A DNA stretch of 64,000 nt from Isoperla grammatica (Eukaryota > Arthropoda > Insecta > Plecoptera > Perlodidae). Where the stretch lies: contig OX246749.1 in NCBI GenBank assembly GCA_945910005.1, forward strand, positions 23,793,097 through 23,857,096, written 5' to 3'. Numbering within the stretch: the first letter of the stretch is position 1; every line of letters begins with the position of its first letter. The notes beneath the pieces are model-generated. The model had not been told where the DNA came from. It did no database searches and saw only the letters and a list, made by a program, of their open reading frames with translations. Made by a program: the position numbers and the translations under genes. Below are positions 45,501 to 60,500 of this stretch, piece by piece.

Positions 45501-48500
45501 CTCTGATCATTAGGAATAAGGATTTCAGTCTTCGTTGTCACGTGACTGGGCTCCTCTGATCATTAGGAATAAGGATTTCAGTCTTCGTTGTCACGTGACT
45601 GGACTCCTCTGATCATTAGGAATAAGGATTTCAGTCTTCGTTGTCACGTGACTGGACTCCTCTGATCATTAGGAATAAGGATTTCAGTCTTCGTTGTCAC
45701 GTGACTGGGCTCCTCTGATCATTAGGAATAAGGATTTCAGTCTTCGTTGTCACGTGACTGGGCTCCTCTGATCATTAGGAATAAGGATTTCAGTCTTCGT
45801 TGTCACGTGACTGGACTCCTCTGATCATTAGGAATAAGGATTTCAGTTCTCGTTGTCAGGTGACTGGACTCCTCTGATCATTAGGAATAAGGATTTCAGT
45901 CTTCGTTGTCACGTGACTGGACTCCTCTGATCATTAGGAATAAGGATTTCAGTTCTCGTTGTCAGGTGACTGGACTCCTCTGATCATTAGGAATAAGGAT
46001 TTCAGTCTTCGTTGTCACGTGACTGGGCTCCTCTGATCATTAGGAATAAGGATTTCAGTCTTCGTTGTCACGTGACTGGACTCCTCTGATCATTAGGAAT
46101 AAGGATTTCAGTCTTCGTTGTCACGTGACTGGACTCCTCTGATCATTAGGAATAAGGATTTCAGTCTTCGTTGTCACGTGACTGGGCTCCTCTGATCATT
46201 AGGAATAAGGATTTCAGTCTTCGTTGTCACGTGACTGGACTCCTCTGATCATTAGGAATAAGGATTTCAGTCTTCGTTGTCACGTGACTGGGCTCCTCTG
46301 ATCATTAGGAATAAGGATTTCAGTCTTCGTTGTCACGTGACTGGGCTCCTCTGATCATTAGGAATAAGGATTTCAGTCTTCGTTGTCACGTGACTGGGCT
46401 CCTCTGATCATTAGGAATAAGGATTTCAGTCTTCGTTGTCACGTGACTGGGCTCCTCTGATCATTAGGAATAAGGATTTCAGTCTTCGTTGTCACGTGAC
46501 TGGACTCCTCTGATCATTAGGAATAAGGATTTCAGTCTTCGTTGTCACGTGACTGGACTCCTCTGATCATTAGGAATAAGGATTTCAGTCTTCGTTGTCA
46601 CGTGACTGGGCTCCTCTGATCATTAGGAATAAGGATTTCAGTCTTCGTTGTCACGTGACTGGACTCCTCTGATCATTAGGAATAAGGATTTCAGTCTTCG
46701 TTGTCACGTGACTGGGCTCCTCTGATCATTAGGAATAAGGATTTCAGTCTTCGTTGTCACGTGACTGGGCTCCTCTGATCATTAGGAATAAGGATTTCAG
46801 TCTTCGTTGTCACGTGACTGGACTCCTCTGATCATTAGGAATAAGGATTTCAGTCTTCGTTGTCACGTGACTGGGCTCCTCTGATCATTAGGAATAAGGA
46901 TTTCAGTCTTCGTTGTCACGTGACTGGACTCCTCTGATCATTAGGAATAAGGATTTCAGTCTTCGTTGTCAGGTGACTGGACTCCTCTGATCATTAGGAA
47001 TAAGGATTTCAGTCTTCGTTGTCACGTGACTGGGCTCCTCTGATCATTAGGAATAAGGATTTCAGTCTTCGTTGTCACGTGACTGGACTCCTCTGATCAT
47101 TAGGAATAAGGATTTCAGTCTTCGTTGTCACGTGACTGGACTCCTCTGATCATTAGGAATAAGGATTTCAGTCTTCGTTGTCACGTGACTGGACTCCTCT
47201 GATCATTAGGAATAAGGATTTCAGTCTTCGTTGTCACGTGACTGGGCTAACCTGATCATTAGGAATAAGGATTTCAGTCTTCGTTGTCACGTGACTGGAC
47301 TCCTCTGATCATTAGGAATAAGGATTTCAGTCTTCGTTGTCACGTGACTGGACTCCTCTGATCATTAGGAATAAGGATTTCAGTCTTCGTTGTCACGTGA
47401 CTGGACTCCTCTGATCATTAGGAATAAGGATTTCAGTCTTCGTTGTCACGTGACTGGACTCCTCTGATCATTAGGAATAAGGATTTCAGTCTTCGTTGTC
47501 ACGTGACTGGACTCCTCTGATCATTAGGAATAAGGATTTCAGTCTTCGTTGTCACGTGACTGGACTCCTCTGATCATTAGGAATAAGGATTTCAGTCTTC
47601 GTTGTCAGGTGACTGGACTCCTCTGATCATTAGGAATAAGGATTTCAGTCTTCGTTGTCACGTGACTGGGCTCCTCTGATCATTAGGAATAAGGATTTCA
47701 GTCTTCGTTGTCACGTGACTGGGCTCCTCTGATCATTAGGAATAAGGATTTCAGTCTTCGTTGTCACGTGACTGGACTCCTCTGATCATTAGGAATAAGG
47801 ATTTCAGTCTTCGTTGTCACGTGACTGGGCTCCTCTGATCATTAGGAATAATGATTTCAGTCTTCGTTGTCACGTGACTGGGCTAACCTGATCATTAGGA
47901 ATAAGGATTTCAGTCTTCGTTGTCAGGTGACTGGACTCCTCTGATCATTAGGAATAAGGATTTCAGTCTTCGTTGTCACGTGACTGGACTCCTCTGATCA
48001 TTAGGAATAAGGATTTCAGTCTTCGTTGTCACGTGACTGGACTCCTCTGATCATTAGGAATAAGGATTTCAGTCTTCGTTGTCACGTGACTGGACACCTC
48101 TGATCATTAGGAATAAGGATTTCAGTCTTCGTTGTCACGTGACTGGACTCCTCTGATCATTAGGAATAAGGATTTCAGTCTTCGTTGTCACGTGACTGGA
48201 CTCCTCTGATCATTAGGAATAAGGATTTCAGTCTTCGTTGTCACGTGACTGGACTCCTCTGATCATTAGGAATAATGATTTCAGTCTTCGTTGTCACGTG
48301 ACTGGACTCCTCTGATCATTAGGAATAAGGATTTCAGTCTTCGTTGTCACGTGACTGGACTCCTCTGATCATTAGGAATAAGGATTTCAGTCTTCGTTGT
48401 CACGTGACTGGGCTAACCTGATCATTAGGAATAAGGATTTCAGTCTTCGTTGTCACGTGACTGGACTCCTCTGATCATTAGGAATAAGGATTTCAGTCTT

Positions 48501-51500
48501 CGTTGTCACGTGACTGGGCTAACCTGATCATTAGGAATAAGGATTTCAGTCTTCGTTGTCAGGTGACTGGACTCCTCTGATCATTAGGAATAAGGATTTC
48601 AGTCTTCGTTGTCACGTGACTGGACTCCTCTGATCATTAGGAATAAGGATTTCAGTCTTCGTTGTCACGTGACTGGACTCCTCTGATCATTAGGAATAAG
48701 GATTTCAGTCTTCGTTGTCAGGTGACTGGACTCCTCTGATCATTAGGAATAAGGATTTCAGTCTTCGTTGTCACGTGACTGGACTCCTCTGATCATTAGG
48801 AATAAGGATTTCAGTCTTCGTTGTCACGTGACTGGACTCCTCTGATCATTAGGAATAATGATTTCAGTCTTCGTTGTCACGTGACTGGACTCCTCTGATC
48901 ATTAGGAATAAGGATTTCAGTCTTCGTTGTCACGTGACTGGGCTCCTCTGATCATTAGGAATAAGGATTTCAGTCTTCGTTGTCACGTGACTGGACTCCT
49001 CTGATCATGAGGAATAAGGATTTCAGTCTTCGTTGTCACGTGACTGGACTCCTCTGATCATTAGGAATAATGATTTCAGTCTTCGTTGTCAGGTGACTGG
49101 ACTCCTCTGATCATTAGGAATAAGGATTTCAGTCTTCGTTGTCACGTGACTGGGCTAACCTGATCATTAGGAATAAGGATTTCAGTCTTCGTTGTCACGT
49201 GACTGGACTCCTCTGATCATTAGGAATAAGGATTTCAGTCTTCGTTGTCACGTGACTGGACTCCTCTGATCATTAGGAATAAGGATTTCAGTCTTCGTTG
49301 TCACGTGACTGGACACCTCTGATCATTAGGAATAAGGATTTCAGTCTTCGTTGTCACGTGACTGGACTCCTCTGATCATTAGGAATAAGGATTTCAGTCT
49401 TCGTTGTCACGTGACTGGACTCCTCTGATCATTAGGAATAAGGATTTCAGTCTTCGTTGTCACGTGACTGGACTCCTCTGATCATTAGGAATAAGGATTT
49501 CAGTCTTCGTTGTCACGTGACTGGGCTAACCTGATCATTAGGAATAAGGATTTCAGTCTTCGTTGTCACGTGACTGGACTCCTCTGATCATTAGGAATAA
49601 GGATTTCAGTCTTCGTTGTCACGTGACTGGACTCCTCTGATCATTAGGAATAAGGATTTCAGTCTTCGTTGTCACGTGACTGGACTCCTCTGATCATTAG
49701 GAATAAGGATTTCAGTCTTCGTTGTCACGTGACTGGGCTAACCTGATCATTAGGAATAAGGATTTCAGTCTTCGTTGTCACGTGACTGGACTCCTCTGAT
49801 CATTAGGAATAAGGATTTCAGTCTTCGTTGTCACGTGACTGGACACCTCTGATCATTAGGAATAAGGATTTCAGTCTTCGTTGTCACGTGACTGGACTCC
49901 TCTGATCATTAGGAATAAGGATTTCAGTCTTCGTTGTCACGTGACTGGACTCCTCTGATCATTAGGAATAAGGATTTCAGTCTTCGTTGTCACGTGACTG
50001 GGCTAACCTGATCATTAGGAATAAGGATTTCAGTCTTCGTTGTCACGTGACTGGACTCCTCTGATCATTAGGAATAAGGATTTCAGTCTTCGTTGTCACG
50101 TGACTGGACACCTCTGATCATTAGGAATAAGGATTTCAGTCTTCGTTGTCACGTGACTGGACACCTCTGATCATTAGGAATAAGGATTTCAGTCTTCGTT
50201 GTCACGTGACTGGACTCCTCTGATCATTAGGAATAAGGATTTCAGTCTTCGTTGTCACGTGACTGGGCTAACCTGATCATTAGGAATAAGGATTTCAGTC
50301 TTCGTTGTCACGTGACTGGGCTAACCTGATCATTAGGAATAAGGATTTCAGTCTTCGTTGTCACGTGACTGGGCTCCTCTGATCATTAGGAATAAGGATT
50401 TCAGTCTTCGTTGTCACGTGACTGGACTCCTCTGATCATTAGGAATAAGGATTTCAGTCTTCGTTGTCACGTGACTGGACTCCTCTGATCATTAGGAATA
50501 AGGATTTCAGTCTTCGTTGTCACGTGACTGGACTCCTCTGATCATTAGGAATAAGGATTTCAGTCTTCGTTGTCACGTGACTGGACTCCTCTGATCATTA
50601 GGAATAAGGATTTCAGTCTTCGTTGTCACGTGACTGGACTCCTCTGATCATTAGGAATAAGGATTTCAGTCTTCGTTGTCACGTGACTGGGCTCCTCTGA
50701 TCATTAGGAATAAGGATTTCAGTCTTCGTTGTCACGTGACTGGACTCCTCTGATCATTAGGAATAATGATTTCAGTCTTCGTTGTCACGTGACTGGACTC
50801 CTCTGATCATTAGGAATAAGGATTTCAGTCTTCGTTGTCACGTGACTGGGCTAACCTGATCATTAGGAATAAGGATTTCAGTCTTCGTTGTCACGTGACT
50901 GGACTCCTCTGATCATTAGGAATAAGGATTTCAGTCTTCGTTGTCACGTGACTGGACTCCTCTGATCATTAGGAATAAGGATTTCAGTCTTCGTTGTCAC
51001 GTGACTGGACACCTCTGATCATTAGGAATAAGGATTTCAGTCTTCGTTGTCACGTGACTGGACACCTCTGATCATTAGGAATAAGGATTTCAGTCTTCGT
51101 TGTCACGTGACTGGACTCCTCTGATCATTAGGAATAAGGATTTCAGTCTTCGTTGTCACGTGACTGGACTCCTCTGATCATTAGGAATAAGGATTTCAGT
51201 CTTCGTTGTCACGTGACTGGGCTAACCTGATCATTAGGAATAAGGATTTCAGTCTTCGTTGTCACGTGACTGGACTCCTCTGATCATTAGGAATAAGGAT
51301 TTCAGTCTTCGTTGTCACGTGACTGGACACCTCTGATCATTAGGAATAAGGATTTCAGTCTTCGTTGTCACGTGACTGGACTCCTCTGATCATTAGGAAT
51401 AAGGATTTCAGTCTTCGTTGTCACGTGACTGGACTCCTCTGATCATTAGGAATAAGGATTTCAGTCTTCGTTGTCACGTGACTGGGCTAACCTGATCATT

Positions 51501-54500
51501 AGGAATAAGGATTTCAGTCTTCGTTGTCACGTGACTGGACTCCTCTGATCATTAGGAATAAGGATTTCAGTCTTCGTTGTCACGTGACTGGACTCCTCTG
51601 ATCATTAGGAATAAGGATTTCAGTCTTCGTTGTCACGTGACTGGACTCCTCTGATCATTAGGAATAAGGATTTCAGTCTTCGTTGTCACGTGACTGGACA
51701 CCTCTGATCATTAGGAATAAGGATTTCAGTCTTCGTTGTCACGTGACTGGACTCCTCTGATCATTAGGAATAAGGATTTCAGTCTTCGTTGTCACGTGAC
51801 TGGACTCCTCTGATCATTAGGAATAAGGATTTCAGTCTTCGTTGTCACGTGACTGGACTCCTCTGATCATTAGGAATAAGGATTTCAGTCTTCGTTGTCA
51901 CGTGACTGGACTCCTCTGATCATTAGGAATAAGGATTTCAGTCTTCGTTGTCACGTGACTGGGCTCCTCTGATCATTAGGAATAAGGATTTCAGTCTTCG
52001 TTGTCACGTGACTGGGCTAACCTGATCATTAGGAATAAGGATTTCAGTCTTCGTTGTCACGTGACTGGACTAACCTGATCATTAGGAATAAGGATTTCAG
52101 TCTTCGTTGTCACGTGACTGGGCTAACCTAATCATTAGGAATAAGGATTTCAGTCTTCGTTGTCACGTGACTGGACTAACCTGATCATTAGGAATAAGGA
52201 TTTCAGTCTTCGTTGTCACGTGACTGGACTAACCTGATCATTAGGAATAAGGATTTCAGTCTTCGTTGTCACGTGACTGGGCTAACCTGATCATTAGGAA
52301 TAAGGATTTCAGTCTTCGTTGTCACGTGACTGGACTAACCTGATCATTAGGAATAAGGATTTCAGTCTTCGTTGTCACGTGACTGGACTCCTCTGATCAT
52401 TAGGAATAAGGATTTCAGTCTTCGTTGTCACGTGACTCGACACCTCTGATCATTAGGAATAAGGATTTCAGTCTTCGTTGTCACGTGACTGGACTCCTCT
52501 GATCATTAGGAATAAGGATTTCAGTCTTCGTTGTCACGTGACTGGGCTAACCTGATCATTAGGAATAAGGATTTCAGTCTTCGTTGTCACGTGACTGGGC
52601 TCCTCTGATCATTAGGAATAAGGATTTCAGTCTTCGTTGTCACGTGACTGGGCTCCTCTGATCATTAGGAATAAGGATTTCAGTCTTCGTTGTCACGTGA
52701 CTGGACTCCTCTGATCATTAGGAATAAGGATTTCAGTTCTCGTTGTCAGGTGACTGGACTCCTCTGATCATTAGGAATAAGGATTTCAGTCTTCGTTGTC
52801 ACGTGACTGGGCTCCTCTGATCATTAGGAATAAGGATTTCAGTCTTCGTTGTCACGTGACTGGACTCCTCTGATCATTAGGAATAAGGATTTCAGTCTTC
52901 GTTGTCACGTGACTGGACTCCTCTGATCATTAGGAATAAGGATTTCAGTCTTCGTTGTCACGTGACTGGACTCCTCTGATCATTAGGAATAAGGATTTCA
53001 GTCTTCGTTGTCACGTGACTGGGCTCCTCTGATCATTAGGAATAAGGATTTCAGTCTTCGTTGTCACGTGACTGGACTCCTCTGATCATTAGGAATAAGG
53101 ATTTCAGTCTTCGTTGTCACGTGACTGGGCTCCTCTGATCATTAGGAATAAGGATTTCAGTCTTCGTTGTCACGTGACTGGACTCCTCTGATCATTAGGA
53201 ATAAGGATTTCAGTCTTCGTTGTCACGTGACTGGGCTCCTCTGATCATTAGGAATAAGGATTTCAGTCTTCGTTGTCACGTGACTGGACTCCTCTGATCA
53301 TTAGGAATAAGGATTTCAGTCTTCGTTGTCACGTGACTGGGCTCCTCTGATCATTAGGAATAAGGATTTCAGTCTTCGTTGTCACGTGACTGGACTCCTC
53401 TGATCATTAGGAATAAGGATTTCAGTCTTCGTTGTCACGTGACTGGACTCCTCTGATCATTAGGAATAAGGATTTCAGTCTTCGTTGTCACGTGACTGGA
53501 CTCCTCTGATCATTAGGAATAAGGATTTCAGTCTTCGTTGTCACGTGACTGGACTCCTCTGATCATTAGGAATAAGGATTTCAGTCTTCGTTGTCACGTG
53601 ACTGGACTCCTCTGATCATTAGGAATAAGGATTTCAGTCTTCGTTGTCACGTGACTGGACTCCTCTGATCATTAGGAATAAGGATTTCAGTCTTCGTTGT
53701 CACGTGACTGGACTCCTCTGATCATTAGGAATAAGGATTTCAGTCTTCGTTGTCAGGTGACTGGACTCCTCTGATCATTAGGAATAAGGATTTCAGTCTT
53801 CGTTGTCACGTGACTGGGCTCCTCTGATCATTAGGAATAAGGATTTCAGTCTTCGTTGTCACGTGACTGGGCTCCTCTGATCATTAGGAATAAGGATTTC
53901 AGTCTTCGTTGTCACGTGACTGGACTCCTCTGATCATTAGGAATAAGGATTTCAGTCTTCGTTGTCACGTGACTGGGCTCCTCTGATCATTAGGAATAAT
54001 GATTTCAGTCTTCGTTGTCACGTGACTGGGCTAACCTGATCATTAGGAATAAGGATTTCAGTCTTCGTTGTCAGGTGACTGGACTCCTCTGATCATTAGG
54101 AATAAGGATTTCAGTCTTCGTTGTCACGTGACTGGACTCCTCTGATCATTAGGAATAAGGATTTCAGTCTTCGTTGTCACGTGACTGGACTCCTCTGATC
54201 ATTAGGAATAAGGATTTCAGTCTTCGTTGTCACGTGACTGGACACCTCTGATCATTAGGAATAAGGATTTCAGTCTTCGTTGTCACGTGACTGGACTCCT
54301 CTGATCATTAGGAATAAGGATTTCAGTCTTCGTTGTCACGTGACTGGACTCCTCTGATCATTAGGAATAAGGATTTCAGTCTTCGTTGTCACGTGACTGG
54401 ACTCCTCTGATCATTAGGAATAAGGATTTCAGTCTTCGTTGTCACGTGACTGGACTCCTCTGATCATTAGGAATAATGATTTCAGTCTTCGTTGTCACGT

Positions 54501-57500
54501 GACTGGACTCCTCTGATCATTAGGAATAATGATTTCAGTCTTCGTTGTCACGTGACTGGACTCCTCTGATCATTAGGAATAAGGATTTCAGTCTTCGTTG
54601 TCACGTGACTGGACTCCTCTGATCATTAGGAATAAGGATTTCAGTCTTCGTTGTCACGTGACTGGGCTAACCTGATCATTAGGAATAAGGATTTCAGTCT
54701 TCGTTGTCACGTGACTGGACTCCTCTGATCATTAGGAATAAGGATTTCAGTCTTCGTTGTCACGTGACTGGGCTAACCTGATCATTAGGAATAAGGATTT
54801 CAGTCTTCGTTGTCAGGTGACTGGACTCCTCTGATCATTAGGAATAAGGATTTCAGTCTTCGTTGTCACGTGACTGGACTCCTCTGATCATTAGGAATAA
54901 GGATTTCAGTCTTCGTTGTCACGTGACTGGACTCCTCTGATCATTAGGAATAAGGATTTCAGTCTTCGTTGTCAGGTGACTGGACTCCTCTGATCATTAG
55001 GAATAAGGATTTCAGTCTTCGTTGTCACGTGACTGGACTCCTCTGATCATTAGGAATAAGGATTTCAGTCTTCGTTGTCACGTGACTGGACTCCTCTGAT
55101 CATTAGGAATAATGATTTCAGTCTTCGTTGTCACGTGACTGGACTCCTCTGATCATTAGGAATAAGGATTTCAGTCTTCGTTGTCACGTGACTGGGCTCC
55201 TCTGATCATTAGGAATAAGGATTTCAGTCTTCGTTGTCACGTGACTGGACTCCTCTGATCATGAGGAATAAGGATTTCAGTCTTCGTTGTCACGTGACTG
55301 GACTCCTCTGATCATTAGGAATAATGATTTCAGTCTTCGTTGTCAGGTGACTGGACTCCTCTGATCATTAGGAATAAGGATTTCAGTCTTCGTTGTCACG
55401 TGACTGGGCTAACCTGATCATTAGGAATAAGGATTTCAGTCTTCGTTGTCACGTGACTGGACTCCTCTGATCATTAGGAATAAGGATTTCAGTCTTCGTT
55501 GTCACGTGACTGGACTCCTCTGATCATTAGGAATAAGGATTTCAGTCTTCGTTGTCACGTGACTGGACACCTCTGATCATTAGGAATAAGGATTTCAGTC
55601 TTCGTTGTCACGTGACTGGACTCCTCTGATCATTAGGAATAAGGATTTCAGTCTTCGTTGTCACGTGACTGGACTCCTCTGATCATTAGGAATAAGGATT
55701 TCAGTCTTCGTTGTCACGTGACTGGACTCCTCTGATCATTAGGAATAAGGATTTCAGTCTTCGTTGTCACGTGACTGGGCTAACCTGATCATTAGGAATA
55801 AGGATTTCAGTCTTCGTTGTCACGTGACTGGACTCCTCTGATCATTAGGAATAAGGATTTCAGTCTTCGTTGTCACGTGACTGGACTCCTCTGATCATTA
55901 GGAATAAGGATTTCAGTCTTCGTTGTCACGTGACTGGACTCCTCTGATCATTAGGAATAAGGATTTCAGTCTTCGTTGTCACGTGACTGGGCTAACCTGA
56001 TCATTAGGAATAAGGATTTCAGTCTTCGTTGTCACGTGACTGGACTCCTCTGATCATTAGGAATAAGGATTTCAGTCTTCGTTGTCACGTGACTGGACAC
56101 CTCTGATCATTAGGAATAAGGATTTCAGTCTTCGTTGTCACGTGACTGGACTCCTCTGATCATTAGGAATAAGGATTTCAGTCTTCGTTGTCACGTGACT
56201 GGACTCCTCTGATCATTAGGAATAAGGATTTCAGTCTTCGTTGTCACGTGACTGGGCTAACCTGATCATTAGGAATAAGGATTTCAGTCTTCGTTGTCAC
56301 GTGACTGGACTCCTCTGATCATTAGGAATAAGGATTTCAGTCTTCGTTGTCACGTGACTGGACACCTCTGATCATTAGGAATAAGGATTTCAGTCTTCGT
56401 TGTCACGTGACTGGACACCTCTGATCATTAGGAATAAGGATTTCAGTCTTCGTTGTCACGTGACTGGACTCCTCTGATCATTAGGAATAAGGATTTCAGT
56501 CTTCGTTGTCACGTGACTGGGCTAACCTGATCATTAGGAATAAGGATTTCAGTCTTCGTTGTCACGTGACTGGGCTAACCTGATCATTAGGAATAAGGAT
56601 TTCAGTCTTCGTTGTCACGTGACTGGGCTCCTCTGATCATTAGGAATAAGGATTTCAGTCTTCGTTGTCACGTGACTGGACTCCTCTGATCATTAGGAAT
56701 AAGGATTTCAGTCTTCGTTGTCACGTGACTGGACTCCTCTGATCATTAGGAATAAGGATTTCAGTCTTCGTTGTCACGTGACTGGACTCCTCTGATCATT
56801 AGGAATAAGGATTTCAGTCTTCGTTGTCACGTGACTGGACTCCTCTGATCATTAGGAATAAGGATTTCAGTCTTCGTTGTCACGTGACTGGACTCCTCTG
56901 ATCATTAGGAATAAGGATTTCAGTCTTCGTTGTCACGTGACTGGGCTCCTCTGATCATTAGGAATAAGGATTTCAGTCTTCGTTGTCACGTGACTGGACT
57001 CCTCTGATCATTAGGAATAATGATTTCAGTCTTCGTTGTCACGTGACTGGACTCCTCTGATCATTAGGAATAAGGATTTCAGTCTTCGTTGTCACGTGAC
57101 TGGGCTAACCTGATCATTAGGAATAAGGATTTCAGTCTTCGTTGTCACGTGACTGGACTCCTCTGATCATTAGGAATAAGGATTTCAGTCTTCGTTGTCA
57201 CGTGACTGGACTCCTCTGATCATTAGGAATAAGGATTTCAGTCTTCGTTGTCACGTGACTGGACACCTCTGATCATTAGGAATAAGGATTTCAGTCTTCG
57301 TTGTCACGTGACTGGACACCTCTGATCATTAGGAATAAGGATTTCAGTCTTCGTTGTCACGTGACTGGACTCCTCTGATCATTAGGAATAAGGATTTCAG
57401 TCTTCGTTGTCACGTGACTGGACTCCTCTGATCATTAGGAATAAGGATTTCAGTCTTCGTTGTCACGTGACTGGGCTAACCTGATCATTAGGAATAAGGA

Positions 57501-60500
57501 TTTCAGTCTTCGTTGTCACGTGACTGGACTCCTCTGATCATTAGGAATAAGGATTTCAGTCTTCGTTGTCACGTGACTGGACACCTCTGATCATTAGGAA
57601 TAAGGATTTCAGTCTTCGTTGTCACGTGACTGGACTCCTCTGATCATTAGGAATAAGGATTTCAGTCTTCGTTGTCACGTGACTGGACTCCTCTGATCAT
57701 TAGGAATAAGGATTTCAGTCTTCGTTGTCACGTGACTGGGCTAACCTGATCATTAGGAATAAGGATTTCAGTCTTCGTTGTCACGTGACTGGACTCCTCT
57801 GATCATTAGGAATAAGGATTTCAGTCTTCGTTGTCACGTGACTGGACTCCTCTGATCATTAGGAATAAGGATTTCAGTCTTCGTTGTCACGTGACTGGAC
57901 TCCTCTGATCATTAGGAATAAGGATTTCAGTCTTCGTTGTCACGTGACTGGACACCTCTGATCATTAGGAATAAGGATTTCAGTCTTCGTTGTCACGTGA
58001 CTGGACTCCTCTGATCATTAGGAATAAGGATTTCAGTCTTCGTTGTCACGTGACTGGACTCCTCTGATCATTAGGAATAAGGATTTCAGTCTTCGTTGTC
58101 ACGTGACTGGACTCCTCTGATCATTAGGAATAAGGATTTCAGTCTTCGTTGTCACGTGACTGGACTCCTCTGATCATTAGGAATAAGGATTTCAGTCTTC
58201 GTTGTCACGTGACTGGGCTCCTCTGATCATTAGGAATAAGGATTTCAGTCTTCGTTGTCACGTGACTGGGCTAACCTGATCATTAGGAATAAGGATTTCA
58301 GTCTTCGTTGTCACGTGACTGGACTAACCTGATCATTAGGAATAAGGATTTCAGTCTTCGTTGTCACGTGACTGGGCTAACCTAATCATTAGGAATAAGG
58401 ATTTCAGTCTTCGTTGTCACGTGACTGGACTAACCTGATCATTAGGAATAAGGATTTCAGTCTTCGTTGTCACGTGACTGGACTAACCTGATCATTAGGA
58501 ATAAGGATTTCAGTCTTCGTTGTCACGTGACTGGGCTAACCTGATCATTAGGAATAAGGATTTCAGTCTTCGTTGTCACGTGACTGGACTAACCTGATCA
58601 TTAGGAATAAGGATTTCAGTCTTCGTTGTCACGTGACTGGACTCCTCTGATCATTAGGAATAAGGATTTCAGTCTTCGTTGTCACGTGACTCGACACCTC
58701 TGATCATTAGGAATAAGGATTTCAGTCTTCGTTGTCACGTGACTGGACTCCTCTGATCATTAGGAATAAGGATTTCAGTCTTCGTTGTCACGTGACTGGG
58801 CTAACCTGATCATTAGGAATAAGGATTTCAGTCTTCGTTGTCACGTGACTGGACACCTCTGATCATTAGGAATAAGGATTTCAGTCTTCGTTGTCACGTG
58901 ACTGGACACCTCTGATCATTAGGAATAAGGATTTCAGTCTTCGTTGTCACGTGACTGGACTCCTCTGATCATTAGGAATAAGGATTTCAGTCTTCGTTGT
59001 CACGTGACTGGGCTCCTCTGATCATTAGGAATAAGGATTTCAGTCTTCGTTGTCACGTGACTGGGCTCCTCTGATCATTAGGAATAAGGATTTCAGTCTT
59101 CGTTGTCACGTGACTGGACTCCTCTGATCATTAGGAATAAGGATTTCAGTTCTCGTTGTCAGGTGACTGGACTCCTCTGATCATTAGGAATAAGGATTTC
59201 AGTCTTCGTTGTCACGTGACTGGGCTCCTCTGATCATTAGGAATAAGGATTTCAGTCTTCGTTGTCACGTGACTGGACTCCTCTGATCATTAGGAATAAG
59301 GATTTCAGTCTTCGTTGTCACGTGACTGGACTCCTCTGATCATTAGGAATAAGGATTTCAGTCTTCGTTGTCACGTGACTGGACTCCTCTGATCATTAGG
59401 AATAAGGATTTCAGTCTTCGTTGTCACGTGACTGGGCTCCTCTGATCATTAGGAATAAGGATTTCAGTCTTCGTTGTCACGTGACTGGACTCCTCTGATC
59501 ATTAGGAATAAGGATTTCAGTCTTCGTTGTCACGTGACTGGGCTCCTCTGATCATTAGGAATAAGGATTTCAGTCTTCGTTGTCACGTGACTGGACTCCT
59601 CTGATCATTAGGAATAAGGATTTCAGTCTTCGTTGTCACGTGACTGGGCTCCTCTGATCATTAGGAATAAGGATTTCAGTCTTCGTTGTCACGTGACTGG
59701 ACTCCTCTGATCATTAGGAATAAGGATTTCAGTCTTCGTTGTCACGTGACTGGGCTCCTCTGATCATTAGGAATAAGGATTTCAGTCTTCGTTGTCACGT
59801 GACTGGACTCCTCTGATCATTAGGAATAAGGATTTCAGTCTTCGTTGTCACGTGACTGGACTCCTCTGATCATTAGGAATAAGGATTTCAGTCTTCGTTG
59901 TCACGTGAGCGGACTCCTCTGATCATTAGGAATAAGGATTTCAGTCTTCGTTGTCACGTGACTGGACTCCTCTGATCATTAGGAATAAGGATTTCAGTCT
60001 TCGTTGTCACGTGAGCGGACTCCTCTGATCATTAGGAATAAGGATTTCAGTCTTCGTTGTCAGGTGACTGGGCTCCTCTGATCATTAGGAATAAGGATTT
60101 CAGTCTTCGTTGTCACGTGAGCGGACTCCTCTGATCATTAGGAATAAGGATTTCAGTCTTCGTTGTCAGGTGACTGGACTCCTCTGATCATTAGGAATAA
60201 GGATTTCAGTCTTCGTTGTCACGTGACTGGGCTCCTCTGATCATTAGGAATAAGGATTTCAGTCTTCGTTGTCACGTGACTGGGCTCCTCTGATCATTAG
60301 GAATAAGGATTTCAGTCTTCGTTGTCACGTGACTGGGCTCCTCTGATCATTAGGAATAAGGATTTCAGTCTTCGTTGTCACGTGACTGGACTCCTCTGAT
60401 CATTAGGAATAAGGATTTCAGTCTTCGTTGTCAGGTGACTGGACTCCTCTGATCATTAGGAATAAGGATTTCAGTCTTCGTTGTCACGTGAGCGGACTCC

